DNA of 64,000 bases. It comes from an uncultured Tateyamaria sp. Lineage in GTDB: Bacteria; Pseudomonadota; Alphaproteobacteria; Rhodobacterales; Rhodobacteraceae. How positions within the stretch are numbered: the stretch's first letter is position 1; every line of letters begins with the position of its first letter. The stretch spans positions 186,001 through 250,000 of the forward strand of contig NZ_CANNDS010000005.1 of the NCBI RefSeq assembly GCF_947503415.1, given 5' to 3'. This document shows positions 44,448 through 52,453 of this stretch, piece by piece. A program made the position numbers and the translations under genes. The notes under the pieces were generated by a model. The model was not told where the DNA came from and made no database searches. It was given only the letters and a program-made list of their open reading frames with translations.

Positions 44448-44462
44448 TTCGTATATCGAACA
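44448..44462. promoter_or_regulatory. IclR-type operator candidate GTTCG-N5-CGAAC (site 3)
   Basis: GTTCGTATATCGAAC lies one base after the -10 box of the TRAP operon promoter and 12 bp before the DctP start codon. A protein bound here would cover the transcription start, which predicts repression of the TRAP-iclR-dioxygenase operon in the absence of inducer. Confidence 0.7.
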
Positions 44463-44474
44463 AGGGAGGAAACA

Positions 44475-45521
44475 ATGTTACTTAAAACCGCTTTGGCGGC
44501 GACCATCGCCGTGTCTGCTCAAACTGCGTTCGCAGAGACATTCAATCTGACAATGGGATCCAGCCATCCAACGGTCGTTCCTTGGGTCGGCGTGCTGTCT
44601 GAACACGTTGTCGGGCAGACGAACGCACGGCTCGAAGCAATGGGATCAGAAGATCGTGTCGAGTGGACCGAAAGCTACGGCGGCGCATTATTCGGGTTTC
44701 AAGACACGCTCGAGGCAGTTGAAGATGGCCTTGTAGATGCAGGTTGGGTCGGTGCGGGTCTGTGGGAAGAATCCAAGATGCCGCTGCAAACGATTACCTA
44801 CTACGCACCCTTCGTCACTGATGACCAACCGACTTTGATGGCGATCATGAATGATCTCAACGAAAACACCCCAGCTATGGCGCAGTCTTGGGAGGATCGC
44901 GGCCAGGTTTTTCTTGGCGCATCAGGCGTTGAAACATACCACTTGCTGACGACCTTTCCCGTAGACTCTCTGGCTGACCTCGAAGGCCGCAAGATCCTGG
45001 CACCGGGGCCATCGGGGAATTGGATGTCGGCCATCGGTGCCGTCCCAGTCAACGGTGCTTTGCCTACATATTACAACTCGCTTCAGACTGGGGTTGCCGA
45101 CGGAGTAATCTCCATCATCACAGGGACCTACCCCAACAAGATTCACGAGGTCGCGCCCTATGTGACGCTCGTCGGTGTTGGTGCTCAATATACCGGGGGC
45201 CTTTCGTTCAACCGGGATTCCTGGGATGGCCTGTCGGAAGATGTGCAGAGTGTTTTGCGCGAACTTGGAGCTGAGTACGCGATCCTGCACGCCGAACAGG
45301 TTCAGGGACGCTACGACCAGTTCCTTCAGGCAATGCGTGATGATCCGGACGTGACCGTTTCGGAGATGTCCGCCGAGGACCGCCAACAATGGATCAGAAG
45401 CCTGCCGGACTTGGCAGGCGACTGGGCTGCACGTCACTCCGCAGGCCCGGAAGTGCTGGCAGCCTATATGGCGGCCGTTCGCGCCGCCGGAGTCGAGCCA
45501 GGCCGCAACTGGGACCAGTAG
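44475..45521 (+). CDS. TRAP transporter substrate-binding protein DctP
   Basis: Periplasmic receptor of 348 aa with a Sec signal peptide (cleavage after AFA, about residue 21). TRAP features: FNLTMGSSHP at the mature start, YGGALFGFQDTLEAVEDGLVDAGWVGAG and LEGRKILAPGPSGNWMSAIGAVPV, which includes the region carrying the carboxylate-binding Arg. First gene of operon C; GGGAGG ribosome-binding site. Ligand presumably a carboxylated aromatic or a pathway-related acid. Confidence 0.92.
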   Translation: MLLKTALAATIAVSAQTAFAETFNLTMGSSHPTVVPWVGVLSEHVVGQTNARLEAMGSEDRVEWTESYGGALFGFQDTLEAVEDGLVDAGWVGAGLWEESKMPLQTITYYAPFVTDDQPTLMAIMNDLNENTPAMAQSWEDRGQVFLGASGVETYHLLTTFPVDSLADLEGRKILAPGPSGNWMSAIGAVPVNGALPTYYNSLQTGVADGVISIITGTYPNKIHEVAPYVTLVGVGAQYTGGLSFNRDSWDGLSEDVQSVLRELGAEYAILHAEQVQGRYDQFLQAMRDDPDVTVSEMSAEDRQQWIRSLPDLAGDWAARHSAGPEVLAAYMAAVRAAGVEPGRNWDQ

Positions 45522-45587
45522 CGCGGCCTTCCTCGGCCCCGCAGTAACTCCCTGCTGCGGGGCCAAAACGGCTCGAAAGGAAATCAC

Positions 45588-47573
45588 ATGTCGCGCACAC
45601 CCACTCTGCTACATCGCCAATCTGATCCAACAAACCCGATAGCTCTTGAAAAGCCGAAATGGTTCGGGTCGCTGCATCTCGGGTTCTCCTACATCGCCGC
45701 GATGCTGGCGGCTGGCGCGACCCTATGGATTTTTGTCATAATGTTAATGATATGCGCGGATGTAATCGGGCTAAAGGTGTTCTCACGCCCGCTTTACGGC
45801 GTCGTCGAATTGACCGGCGCCTCGATCGTTGCCGTTGTATTTGCCCAGCTACCTCATACGCTGTTCGAAAAACGCATGACGCGGGCCGATTTTCTAATCT
45901 CGACGCTGGAAATCAAGACGCCGCACCTGGGGTTGGCGCTGAACCTGATATTCTGTCTTTGCGGTCTGGGCATCTTCGCTGCTCTCGCATGGATGCTGAT
46001 AGATCCCACCCGTTCGGCCCTACTTGAAGGTGAGTTCATCGGAACCCAAGGCATCTTTACGATGCAGGTGTGGCCGATCAAGGCGATCATCCTTCTGGGC
46101 GTCACCATGACCGCACTTGAGTTCGGGTTTCAGTCCATTCGTCTGGCGCACGCAATCCTTGCGGAGAAGGCCGTGAAGGCCGCAATTGTTCCGTTCGGAC
46201 TGGTCTTGCTGATTTGCATCGCGGTCTGGGTGGCTCCTGATATCGGGCGCATCGGGATCGGCGTGATCGGTGTCGTGGCCATGGTGCTCATGATCCTTCT
46301 AGGCATACACATCCCGGTAGCCATGATGCTGGTGGCCTTGGTCGGCGTCTGGTTGATCCGCGAAAATCCAACCCTTGCCCTAAAAACCATCAGATCTGCG
46401 GCAACAGGCACGATCAATAAATTCGATTTTGGCGTGGTTCCTCTGTTTGTATTGATGGGGCTGCTCGTTGACGCTTCGGATTTGGGCAAGGACGCCTACC
46501 GCGTTGCCGCGTCACTATTGCGACGCCTTTACGGCGGTCTGGCCATCGCAACTGTGGCCGCAAACACTGTTTTCGCGGCGATCACCGGCATTTCCATTGC
46601 CTCTGCCGCCGTCTTTACCCGCGTAGCAGTTCCTCAAATGACCGCGCATCACTATTCGTCGGGCTTCGCTGCCGGGACTGTCGCTGGATCATCCGTCCTC
46701 GGCATGCTGATACCGCCCAGTCTGCTATTGATTATCTATGGCTTCGTGACCGAAACGAGCGTCGGAAGTCTGTTCATCGCAGCCACTTTGCCGGGGCTGT
46801 TGCTCGCTATCTCATTTTGTCTGTTCATCTATCTCGCAGCGCGATTTGCGCCGGAGAAAGTTGGCTGCCCGGACATCGCAGAAGACATCGCACCCGTATC
46901 GGGCGGCGAGGTAATTCGTGCCCTGGCCCCCATCTTCTTTCTGGTTTTTGTGGTGCTCGGCGGGATTTACGGTGGCGTTTTCACACCGACACAGGCGGGC
47001 GCAGTCGGTGCTGCGACAACACTGATCGTCGCTGTCGCCCGCCGCTCACTTACATGGACAAAACTATGGCTCGTAATGAAAGAAACCGGCGTGATTTCGG
47101 TCACAATCCTACTTTTGATCATCGCAGCAGCCGCTTTCACAAAAATGCTCGTGATGTCCGGCATCCCCAACGCAATCGTCTCGGTCTTTCTTGAGCAAGG
47201 CATTTCGTTCTGGGGTTTCATGCTTGGCTATTTCGCAGTGATCATTCTGCTGGGCATGTTCCTCGACTCCACCTCGATCATCCTGATCGTCGTGCCTCTC
47301 GTGGTCGGCATCGTGCCCGAGATCACACAAGGCATCGTCGCCAGCGATCCGCTGATATGGTTTGGCATCGTCACTATCATCGCGGTCGAAATCGGGCTGC
47401 TGACGCCCCCCTTCGGCATCACCGTCTACGTCGTCAAAGCGACGCTCGCGACGGATGACGTAACGCTGACGGCGATATTCAGGGGCGCATTTCCATACGT
47501 GCTGATCATGGCGGTCGTGATGCTGATCCTGACGGCCTTTCCGATGATCTCGCTCTTTTGGCTGATGCCATGA
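45588..47573 (+). CDS. TRAP transporter fused permease DctQM
   Basis: A 661-aa membrane protein: small DctQ-type subunit (about residues 20-195, four membrane segments) fused to the large DctM-type subunit (about 200-655, around 12 membrane segments). DctM blocks: GIHIPVAMMLVALVGVWL, GSSVLGMLIPPSLLLIIYG, YGGVFTPTQAGAVGA and VEIGLLTPPFGITVYVVK. Fusion of the two TRAP membrane subunits is known. Overlaps the next gene by 4 bp. Confidence 0.93.
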   Translation: MSRTPTLLHRQSDPTNPIALEKPKWFGSLHLGFSYIAAMLAAGATLWIFVIMLMICADVIGLKVFSRPLYGVVELTGASIVAVVFAQLPHTLFEKRMTRADFLISTLEIKTPHLGLALNLIFCLCGLGIFAALAWMLIDPTRSALLEGEFIGTQGIFTMQVWPIKAIILLGVTMTALEFGFQSIRLAHAILAEKAVKAAIVPFGLVLLICIAVWVAPDIGRIGIGVIGVVAMVLMILLGIHIPVAMMLVALVGVWLIRENPTLALKTIRSAATGTINKFDFGVVPLFVLMGLLVDASDLGKDAYRVAASLLRRLYGGLAIATVAANTVFAAITGISIASAAVFTRVAVPQMTAHHYSSGFAAGTVAGSSVLGMLIPPSLLLIIYGFVTETSVGSLFIAATLPGLLLAISFCLFIYLAARFAPEKVGCPDIAEDIAPVSGGEVIRALAPIFFLVFVVLGGIYGGVFTPTQAGAVGAATTLIVAVARRSLTWTKLWLVMKETGVISVTILLLIIAAAAFTKMLVMSGIPNAIVSVFLEQGISFWGFMLGYFAVIILLGMFLDSTSIILIVVPLVVGIVPEITQGIVASDPLIWFGIVTIIAVEIGLLTPPFGITVYVVKATLATDDVTLTAIFRGAFPYVLIMAVVMLILTAFPMISLFWLMP

Positions 47574-48055
47574 TTGCCTCAACTCTCCAAAGAAAGAAGC
47601 CTGCCCTGATGCTTTTGTTTGGCATTGCTGTTGCCCTGACGTGTGGCGTCCTGATTGGCGTACAACCTGCAATCAACGCCGAAGTCAGCCGTCGTCTTGC
47701 GTCCCCTTTCGCCGCTGTTCTGTTTTCGTTGCTGGTAAGCACAGCGATCGTTCTGCCGTTCGCCTTTCTGCAGGATCGGGCGCCAATCGGGCCAGCGATT
47801 GCCTCAGCCCCCTGGTGGGTCTGGCTAGGCGGGCTTGCAGGAGCGGCTTTTGTGACTGCGGGCATAACCATTGCACCAATCATGGGCATCGCGCTCTTTC
47901 TAATGATCGTCGTCACCGGCCAGCTCGCCGCTGCATCGTTTGCGGATCACTTTGCGCTGTTCGGCACGCCTAAGCGGCCAATGACACTCAGCAGATGTCT
48001 GGGTGTGGGTCTGGCACTTGTCGGCGTGCTGACATTCCGGTTCGGCAGGTTCTAG
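47570..48055 (+). CDS. DMT-superfamily (YdcZ/DUF606-like) membrane protein
   Basis: A 161-aa membrane protein with about five hydrophobic segments. It begins with LMLLFGIAVALTCGVLIGVQPAINAEVSRR, the motif of the YdcZ (DUF606) group of small DMT proteins, and continues VWLGGLAGAAFVTAGITIAPIMGIALF. ATGA overlap with the TRAP permease. It may export or exchange a metabolite of the pathway; role unknown. Confidence 0.85.
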   Translation: MIASTLQRKKPALMLLFGIAVALTCGVLIGVQPAINAEVSRRLASPFAAVLFSLLVSTAIVLPFAFLQDRAPIGPAIASAPWWVWLGGLAGAAFVTAGITIAPIMGIALFLMIVVTGQLAAASFADHFALFGTPKRPMTLSRCLGVGLALVGVLTFRFGRF

Positions 48056-48057
48056 AA

Positions 48058-48870
48058 ATGGGTCTGCACGTTGTCTCACCCGAACGAAGTGTAACTCTTA
48101 TCAAGGGGTTGTCTGTGTTAGGATTCGTCGCTTCAAGACCTTTTGGGTGTACGATTGCGGAGACGGCCAAAGATGTTGAAATCAGTAGAGCTGCCGCCCG
48201 CCGGCTTCTGCTCACCTTTTGCGACATGGACATCTTGCGCCAAGACCAAAAGTGGTTCTTGCCGACACCAAAGCTTGCTGAACTTGCCATAAGCCCAATT
48301 GTGACTGAACCCTTCTGGGAAGCGTTGCGTCCGCCCATGAAGCATGTGTCTGAAAAGACGGGCGAAGCCTGCTCAATGTCGACCCTCTATGGTCAGGATA
48401 TCGTCTACGTCGCGCGCGCGCCAAGCCGCCGTGTGCTTTCCGTCCACCTCGAAGTCGGCAGTCGGCTGCCTGCTGTCCATACCTCGATGGGTCGCGTTCT
48501 TCTGTCCAACCTCGTACCGGAGAGGCTGACCGCGTTGATCAACCAGACCGAGCTCCCGCGCAGGACACGTTTTTCATTATCAGACAGGCAAGTTCTATTG
48601 GAAACGCTCTGCGGCGTCGCGTCAAATGGCTATGCGATCGTTGATCAAGAGCTTGAAGAAGATCTGATCTCTGTCGCGGTTCCCGTCTTCGCACCGACGG
48701 GCGCAACGCTTGCCGCCCTCAATTTCAGTTCGACCCCAACTCGATACCCGTCCAAGCGGCTCCGCGACACCATCGTGCCGATGCTTGAAGCCGCTTCGAA
48801 GCAGATCACTGACGTGCTCCGGACGAACCAAGACATCAATTCTCACGCAATCAAGGAGATCAAAAAATGA
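48058..48870 (+). CDS. IclR-family transcriptional regulator (PcaR/PobR-like)
   Basis: A 270-aa regulator: winged HTH at about residues 10-70 (SVTLIKGLSVLGFVAS, ISRAAARRLLLTFCDMDIL) and an IclR effector domain (DIVYVARAPSRRV, LPAVHTSMGRVLLSN, GYAIVDQELEEDLISVAVPV). The start at 48058 is 3 bp after the preceding stop; its stop overlaps the dioxygenase start (ATGA). Similar proteins control 4-hydroxybenzoate and protocatechuate genes; here it most likely senses an aromatic substrate or a ring-cleavage product and acts at the GTTCG-N5-CGAAC sites. Confidence 0.92.
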   Translation: MGLHVVSPERSVTLIKGLSVLGFVASRPFGCTIAETAKDVEISRAAARRLLLTFCDMDILRQDQKWFLPTPKLAELAISPIVTEPFWEALRPPMKHVSEKTGEACSMSTLYGQDIVYVARAPSRRVLSVHLEVGSRLPAVHTSMGRVLLSNLVPERLTALINQTELPRRTRFSLSDRQVLLETLCGVASNGYAIVDQELEEDLISVAVPVFAPTGATLAALNFSSTPTRYPSKRLRDTIVPMLEAASKQITDVLRTNQDINSHAIKEIKK

Positions 48871-49733
48871 CCAGAAATTTCACCGAAGAGAACGCAACGG
48901 CCGAAGTCCTCAGCCGCTACGCAGACTGCCCCGACCCGCGCCTCAAGGAAGTTTCCGAAGCAATTGTGCGCCACCTGCACGCCCTTATCCGCGAGGTTGA
49001 GCCAACGACCGCGGAATGGATGCAAGCGCTCGAGTTCCTCACCGAGGTCGGACAAAAATGCGACGACGTCCGCCAGGAGTTTATTCTGCTTTCAGATGTC
49101 TTCGGGGTCTCGACACTGGTTGACGCTATCAACAACCGAAAACCCGCAGAGGCGACTGAGTCCACCGTATTGGGCCCCTTTCACATGGTCGAAAGCCCTG
49201 CGTACCCGAATGGCGAAAACGTGGCACGCCATGGCAGCGGCGCGCCTTTGGTTGTGACCGGAACGGTGACCGATCTGGATGGAAAGCCCTTACGGCAAGC
49301 GAAAGTCGACATTTGGCAGGCCAATGAGGACGGGTTCTACGACGTGCAGAAACCCGGTGAGTTACCCGATCTGAACCTGCGCGGTCTGTTCACGACAGAG
49401 GAGGATGGTTCGTTCTGGTTCCGGTCGGTTTTACCCAGCTACTATCCGATCCCAACAGACGGACCCGTCGGGAAAATGGTGCTGGCGTCCGGTCGACACC
49501 CTAACCGCCCGGCACACATTCATTTCATTGGGATGGCCGAAGGGCATGAGCCAATCACGAGCCACCTCTTTGTTGAAAACGATCCATACATCGAATCCGA
49601 CGTCGTCTTTGGTGTGAAGGAAAGCCTCGTGCGGGAATTCGATCTGGTGGATGACCCCGTGCGCGCGGCAGAATATGGCGTGGCCAATCCGTTCTACCAT
49701 GTCCACAACACCATTTCCCTCGTCAAAAATTGA
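48867..49733 (+). CDS. Hydroxyquinol 1,2-dioxygenase
   Basis: Intradiol Fe(III) dioxygenase of 288 aa cleaving hydroxyquinol to maleylacetate. An N-terminal helical linker domain (residues 1-100) precedes the catalytic beta-sandwich. Candidate Fe ligands are Tyr158 (NEDGFYDVQ), Tyr192/193 (LPSYYPIPTDGP), His217 and His219 (RPAHIHFI). The LNLRGLFTTEEDGSFWFR block and length match hydroxyquinol dioxygenases better than catechol dioxygenases. Co-location with maleylacetate reductase supports this substrate. It may also accept halogenated hydroxyquinols. Confidence 0.92.
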   Translation: MTRNFTEENATAEVLSRYADCPDPRLKEVSEAIVRHLHALIREVEPTTAEWMQALEFLTEVGQKCDDVRQEFILLSDVFGVSTLVDAINNRKPAEATESTVLGPFHMVESPAYPNGENVARHGSGAPLVVTGTVTDLDGKPLRQAKVDIWQANEDGFYDVQKPGELPDLNLRGLFTTEEDGSFWFRSVLPSYYPIPTDGPVGKMVLASGRHPNRPAHIHFIGMAEGHEPITSHLFVENDPYIESDVVFGVKESLVREFDLVDDPVRAAEYGVANPFYHVHNTISLVKN

Positions 49734-49745
49734 GGGGCACTGGAC

Positions 49746-50039
49746 ATGTTCTATATCGCAAAGGCTCAAGACCGGTCGGGAACCGGCGCCAAAAGGGCCG
49801 AGTTTCATCCGAAGCACGCCGCACATCTGGACCGCGCCATCGACAACCCGCGCGTCGTCGTGAGCGGCCCGCTTCTTGATCAGGGCGACGCGCCTGAGGG
49901 GTCGTTCTTTATCTTTGAAGCAACGTCGCTCAAAGTTGTTCAAGATTTCTTGGGTCAGGATCCTTTCGCCCAAGAAGGTATCTGGGCGTCGCACGAAGCG
50001 CAGGCATTCGATTGGCGGCGCGGAAAGCCTGCCCCATGA
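49746..50039 (+). CDS. YciI-like protein
   Basis: A 97-aa ferredoxin-fold protein: MFYIAKAQDRSGTGAKR, HPKHAAHLDRA with conserved His residues, VVSGPLLDQGDAPEGSFFIFEA and FLGQDPFAQEGIW. The family contains TftG of the 2,4,5-trichlorophenoxyacetate pathway, which removes HCl from 5-chlorohydroxyquinol next to a hydroxyquinol dioxygenase gene. The same gene pairing here suggests an equivalent dehalogenating or tautomerising step; inference. ATGA overlap with the next gene. Confidence 0.87.
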   Translation: MFYIAKAQDRSGTGAKRAEFHPKHAAHLDRAIDNPRVVVSGPLLDQGDAPEGSFFIFEATSLKVVQDFLGQDPFAQEGIWASHEAQAFDWRRGKPAP

Positions 50040-50662
50040 TCCGTCTTTGGGGCAGAAGCACCTCGACCAATGTTCAGAAAGTCCTTTGGTTTACCGAAGA
50101 GCTTAAGCTGGACATAGAACACCGCGAAGTTGGTGGGCCATTCGGTGGGCTCGATACGCCAGAGTTTGCCCGACTGAACCCAAACCGTACGGTGCCTGTG
50201 CTCGAATACGATGGATGCGTCATTTGGGAGTCTCATGCAATCCTGCGCTTTCTTGCCAACAAAAACGGAGCAGAAAGCTACTACCCTGGGAACGCAAATG
50301 AACGCTCCTATGATGACCGCTGGCTCGATTGGCACTCAAACGTGTTCTGGCCACCGATCAGAACGTTGTTTCTCGATGGATGGCGCGACAAGGTGTTCGC
50401 TCTCAATTCACCGGAGGCATCGAAGCTGTTTGCGCGGGTCGCAGCGAATGTGGACCTCCTTGAAACGTGCCGCGTTGGCGAAGCCGAAAGCTCAGGCGAT
50501 GCTCGTCTGAGCGACCTCCCGCTTGTGATCGGGTTGAACCGGCTTCTTACCGTAAATCCCGAATTCACACTTCCACCCCATGTCGCAGACTGGTTCGCGC
50601 GGCTGACGTCACGACCGGGATTTTCTGTCGTTCGTGATGCAGAACGAAACCTAAGGATCTGA
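50036..50662 (+). CDS. Glutathione S-transferase (island, first)
   Basis: A 208-aa GST: IRLWGRSTSTNVQKVLWFTEEL, NPNRTVPVLEYDG with cis-Pro and ESHAILRFLANK. Ser/Thr residues at positions 8-11 are candidates for thiolate activation. Start ATG at 50036 overlaps the YciI-like stop. Probably glutathione-dependent dehalogenation, isomerisation or protection against quinones; substrate unknown. Confidence 0.9.
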   Translation: MIRLWGRSTSTNVQKVLWFTEELKLDIEHREVGGPFGGLDTPEFARLNPNRTVPVLEYDGCVIWESHAILRFLANKNGAESYYPGNANERSYDDRWLDWHSNVFWPPIRTLFLDGWRDKVFALNSPEASKLFARVAANVDLLETCRVGEAESSGDARLSDLPLVIGLNRLLTVNPEFTLPPHVADWFARLTSRPGFSVVRDAERNLRI

Positions 50663-50666
50663 AAAA

Positions 50667-51152
50667 GTGAGATATCCCACAGTATTTGCCGCAATCGTCG
50701 CTGTCGGCATGATGACAACAACCGCCAAGGCACAGGAATTTGATCTGACATTCAACAATGTTGCGATCTCCGTTTCCGATCTGGACGAAAGCATCGCGTT
50801 CTACCGCGACATCCTCGGGTTCGAGGTCGTATCCCAAACCTATTTTGAACCGGTCTCCGCAAAGGTCGCATTCATCGCCCTCGCGGATGTTCGGCTGGAA
50901 CTGCTTGAGGTCGAAGGCTCCGAACGGTTGCCAGAACTGGATACCCCACCCCCAACCCATCTGCTTACGCAAGGGTTCAAGGCCATCGTGTTTGATGTGA
51001 ACGATCTGTCCGGTTTCACACAATATCTGAACGCGAACGAGGTCGAGACTCTTTGGGAAGAACTCGTGCTTGATGATGCCGGTTCGACGTCGACGCTGTT
51101 TCGCGATCCGGACGGGAACCTCATCAACGTCTTCGGGGTCAGCGATGATTGA
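50667..51152 (+). CDS. VOC-family protein with signal peptide
   Basis: A 161-aa protein: a Sec signal peptide (RYPTVFAAIVAVGMMTTTAKAQ, cleavage about residue 22) followed by a complete VOC domain (FDLTFNNVAISVSDLDESIAFY, GFEVVSQTYFEPV, FKAIVFDVNDLSGFTQYL, FRDPDGNLINVFG). It is a paralogue of the cytoplasmic VOC protein at 30306-30737. Starts with GTG, with AAGGA upstream. An exported VOC protein is unusual and implies a periplasmic step or a periplasmic binding role. Overlaps the following GST by 8 bp. Confidence 0.87.
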   Translation: MRYPTVFAAIVAVGMMTTTAKAQEFDLTFNNVAISVSDLDESIAFYRDILGFEVVSQTYFEPVSAKVAFIALADVRLELLEVEGSERLPELDTPPPTHLLTQGFKAIVFDVNDLSGFTQYLNANEVETLWEELVLDDAGSTSTLFRDPDGNLINVFGVSDD

Positions 51153-51777
51153 GCTTTATTATTGGAAAACATCCAACGGTCACAAAGTGGCAATCTGCCT
51201 TGAGGAAATGGAACTCGCGTACCGTGTCACGGCAGTCGATATCCAGAAAGACGAGCAGTTTTCACCGCAATTCCTGTCGATCAATCCGAACAACAAGATC
51301 CCTGCGATCGTTGATCACGCACCGTCAGACGGTCTTTCACGGCAGGAAGTCTTCGAGTCCGGGGCGATATTGCTCTATCTGGCCGAAAAGACCGGCCTCT
51401 TTCTTCCAAAGACCGCGCCGGAGCGGATGGAGGTCTTGCAATGGCTCTTTTGGCAGGCAGCAGGGTTCGGACCCATGCTTGGTCAAGCGCATCACTTTAA
51501 CCGAAAGGCGCCTGACGATGCTCACTATGCCAGGGAACGGTATAACAAAGAGGCGCTTCACCTCTATGGCGTGTTGGATCGCAGGCTTGAAGGGCGCGAC
51601 TTCGTCGCTGGTGCCTATTCAATTGCAGACATGATGATTTTTCCATGGGTGCAAAGACATGCTTGGCAAAATGTCGATCTCAATGATTTTCCCGCAGTAC
51701 ACTCATGGAGCGAACGGATATCGGCGCGCCCTGCGATTCAGAAAGCCTACGCCCTTCCGGATCGCCTTGGGATTTAG
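51145..51777 (+). CDS. Glutathione S-transferase (island, second; Nu/YfcG-like)
   Basis: A 210-aa GST beginning MIELYYWKTSNGHKVAICLEEM; the TSNGHKV motif is that of the Nu-class/YfcG/Ure2p-like group, which has disulfide reductase activity with glutathione. The NPNNKIPAIVDH and ESGAILLYLAEKTG blocks are present. Its stop lies in the overlap with the convergent tetR gene. It is the last gene of the DctP-headed operon. Confidence 0.9.
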   Translation: MIELYYWKTSNGHKVAICLEEMELAYRVTAVDIQKDEQFSPQFLSINPNNKIPAIVDHAPSDGLSRQEVFESGAILLYLAEKTGLFLPKTAPERMEVLQWLFWQAAGFGPMLGQAHHFNRKAPDDAHYARERYNKEALHLYGVLDRRLEGRDFVAGAYSIADMMIFPWVQRHAWQNVDLNDFPAVHSWSERISARPAIQKAYALPDRLGI

Positions 51778-52349
51778 TCCTTAGCGATCAGGACAAGGTC
51801 CACAACCGCTTCAAGGTCTTCCTTGGTCGCAAGGTTTCGCGCAGAGGCTGATAAGCCCCGCATTAAGATGAGAATGGTCGAGGCCGAACTTTCGGCCTCT
51901 TCTGCACCCAACTCCTGCAACCGTTCCGCTATTACCAGCTGTGTGCCCTGCGCTTGCGCCGCCACTAGCGCGTTCGCCTCCGGATCCTGTGAGGTGAGCG
52001 TCCCATCAAGGACCAGGCACCCTTTGATTTCTCCTGAGGTGTAGGCATCTGCGGCAGCGCGAAGGACCTTGTCCCACACCTCCCGCTCTGTCTGCGCCTG
52101 CTCAAGTGCCTCTCCAACGAAACGTCCGGTCGAACTGGCGTAGGCCTCTACCGCGCGCTCATATAGACCCAGCTTGTTGCCGAAGGCCGAATATAGCGAT
52201 GTCGGGGTGATCCCCAAAGTGTCGCAAATCTCGCTCACGCCAACCACATCATACCCGCGACTGGCAAAAAGTAATTGCGCCTGCCGAACACCGCTTTCGA
52301 TGTCAAACTTTCTTGGACGGCCTCGCGTTCTTTTTTGTGAAGTGGTCAC
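51774..52349 (-). CDS. TetR-family transcriptional regulator
   Basis: A 191-aa regulator with an N-terminal TetR HTH (GRPRKFDIESGVRQAQLLFASRGYDVVGVSEICDTLGITPTSLYSAFGNKLGLYERAVEAY) and a C-terminal ligand domain of the type with CLVLDGTLTS (AcrR-like, COG1309). It starts with GTG at 52349 with AAGGA upstream. Divergent from the exported ABM gene, whose promoter it probably controls through the direct repeats at 52346-52404. Confidence 0.9.
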   Translation of the reverse strand: MTTSQKRTRGRPRKFDIESGVRQAQLLFASRGYDVVGVSEICDTLGITPTSLYSAFGNKLGLYERAVEAYASSTGRFVGEALEQAQTEREVWDKVLRAAADAYTSGEIKGCLVLDGTLTSQDPEANALVAAQAQGTQLVIAERLQELGAEEAESSASTILILMRGLSASARNLATKEDLEAVVDLVLIAKD

Positions 52350-52404
52350 TACATTAATCCTTGACCATAGCGATCAATTTAACTATCGATCACTACATTA
52401 ATCC
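52346..52404. promoter_or_regulatory. tetR/ABM intergenic promoter framed by exact direct repeats
   Basis: TCACTACATTAATCC occurs twice exactly (52346-52360 and 52390-52404), 44 bp apart. Between the copies lies a promoter toward the ABM gene: -35 TTGACC (52361-52366), 17-bp spacer, -10-like TATCGA (52384-52389), with TAGCGATCA/TATCGATCA similarity inside. The first copy covers the tetR start and its ribosome-binding site. Likely TetR-family operator area. Confidence 0.55.
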
Positions 52405-52453
52405 GTTTTGTCCCAAGATTCAACGGATTTCTCCAACCTAAAGGATATTGACT

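Larger units (their letters stand above)
44303..44474. promoter_or_regulatory. Divergent control region between operon B and TRAP operon
   Basis: 172 bp, AT-rich. Plus-strand promoter: -35 TTGTCA (44418-44423), 17-bp spacer, -10 AATAAT (44441-44446), each 5/6 to sigma-70 consensus. The predicted start falls inside the operator at 44448-44462. The minus-strand operon B is preceded by TTAAAAT next to the operator at 44321-44335. A further imperfect pair AATCGT...ACGATT lies at about 44391-44411. Confidence 0.65.

Noticed and set aside
48867..49733. Catechol 1,2-dioxygenase as an alternative for the intradiol enzyme
   Set aside because: Muconate cycloisomerase and lactone-pathway genes are missing, while maleylacetate reductase is present, which fits hydroxyquinol cleavage.
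50620..50655. CGTTC...GAACG inverted repeat near the end of the first island GST gene
   Set aside because: Spacer is 8 bp, it lies inside a coding region and does not match the N5 operator pattern.
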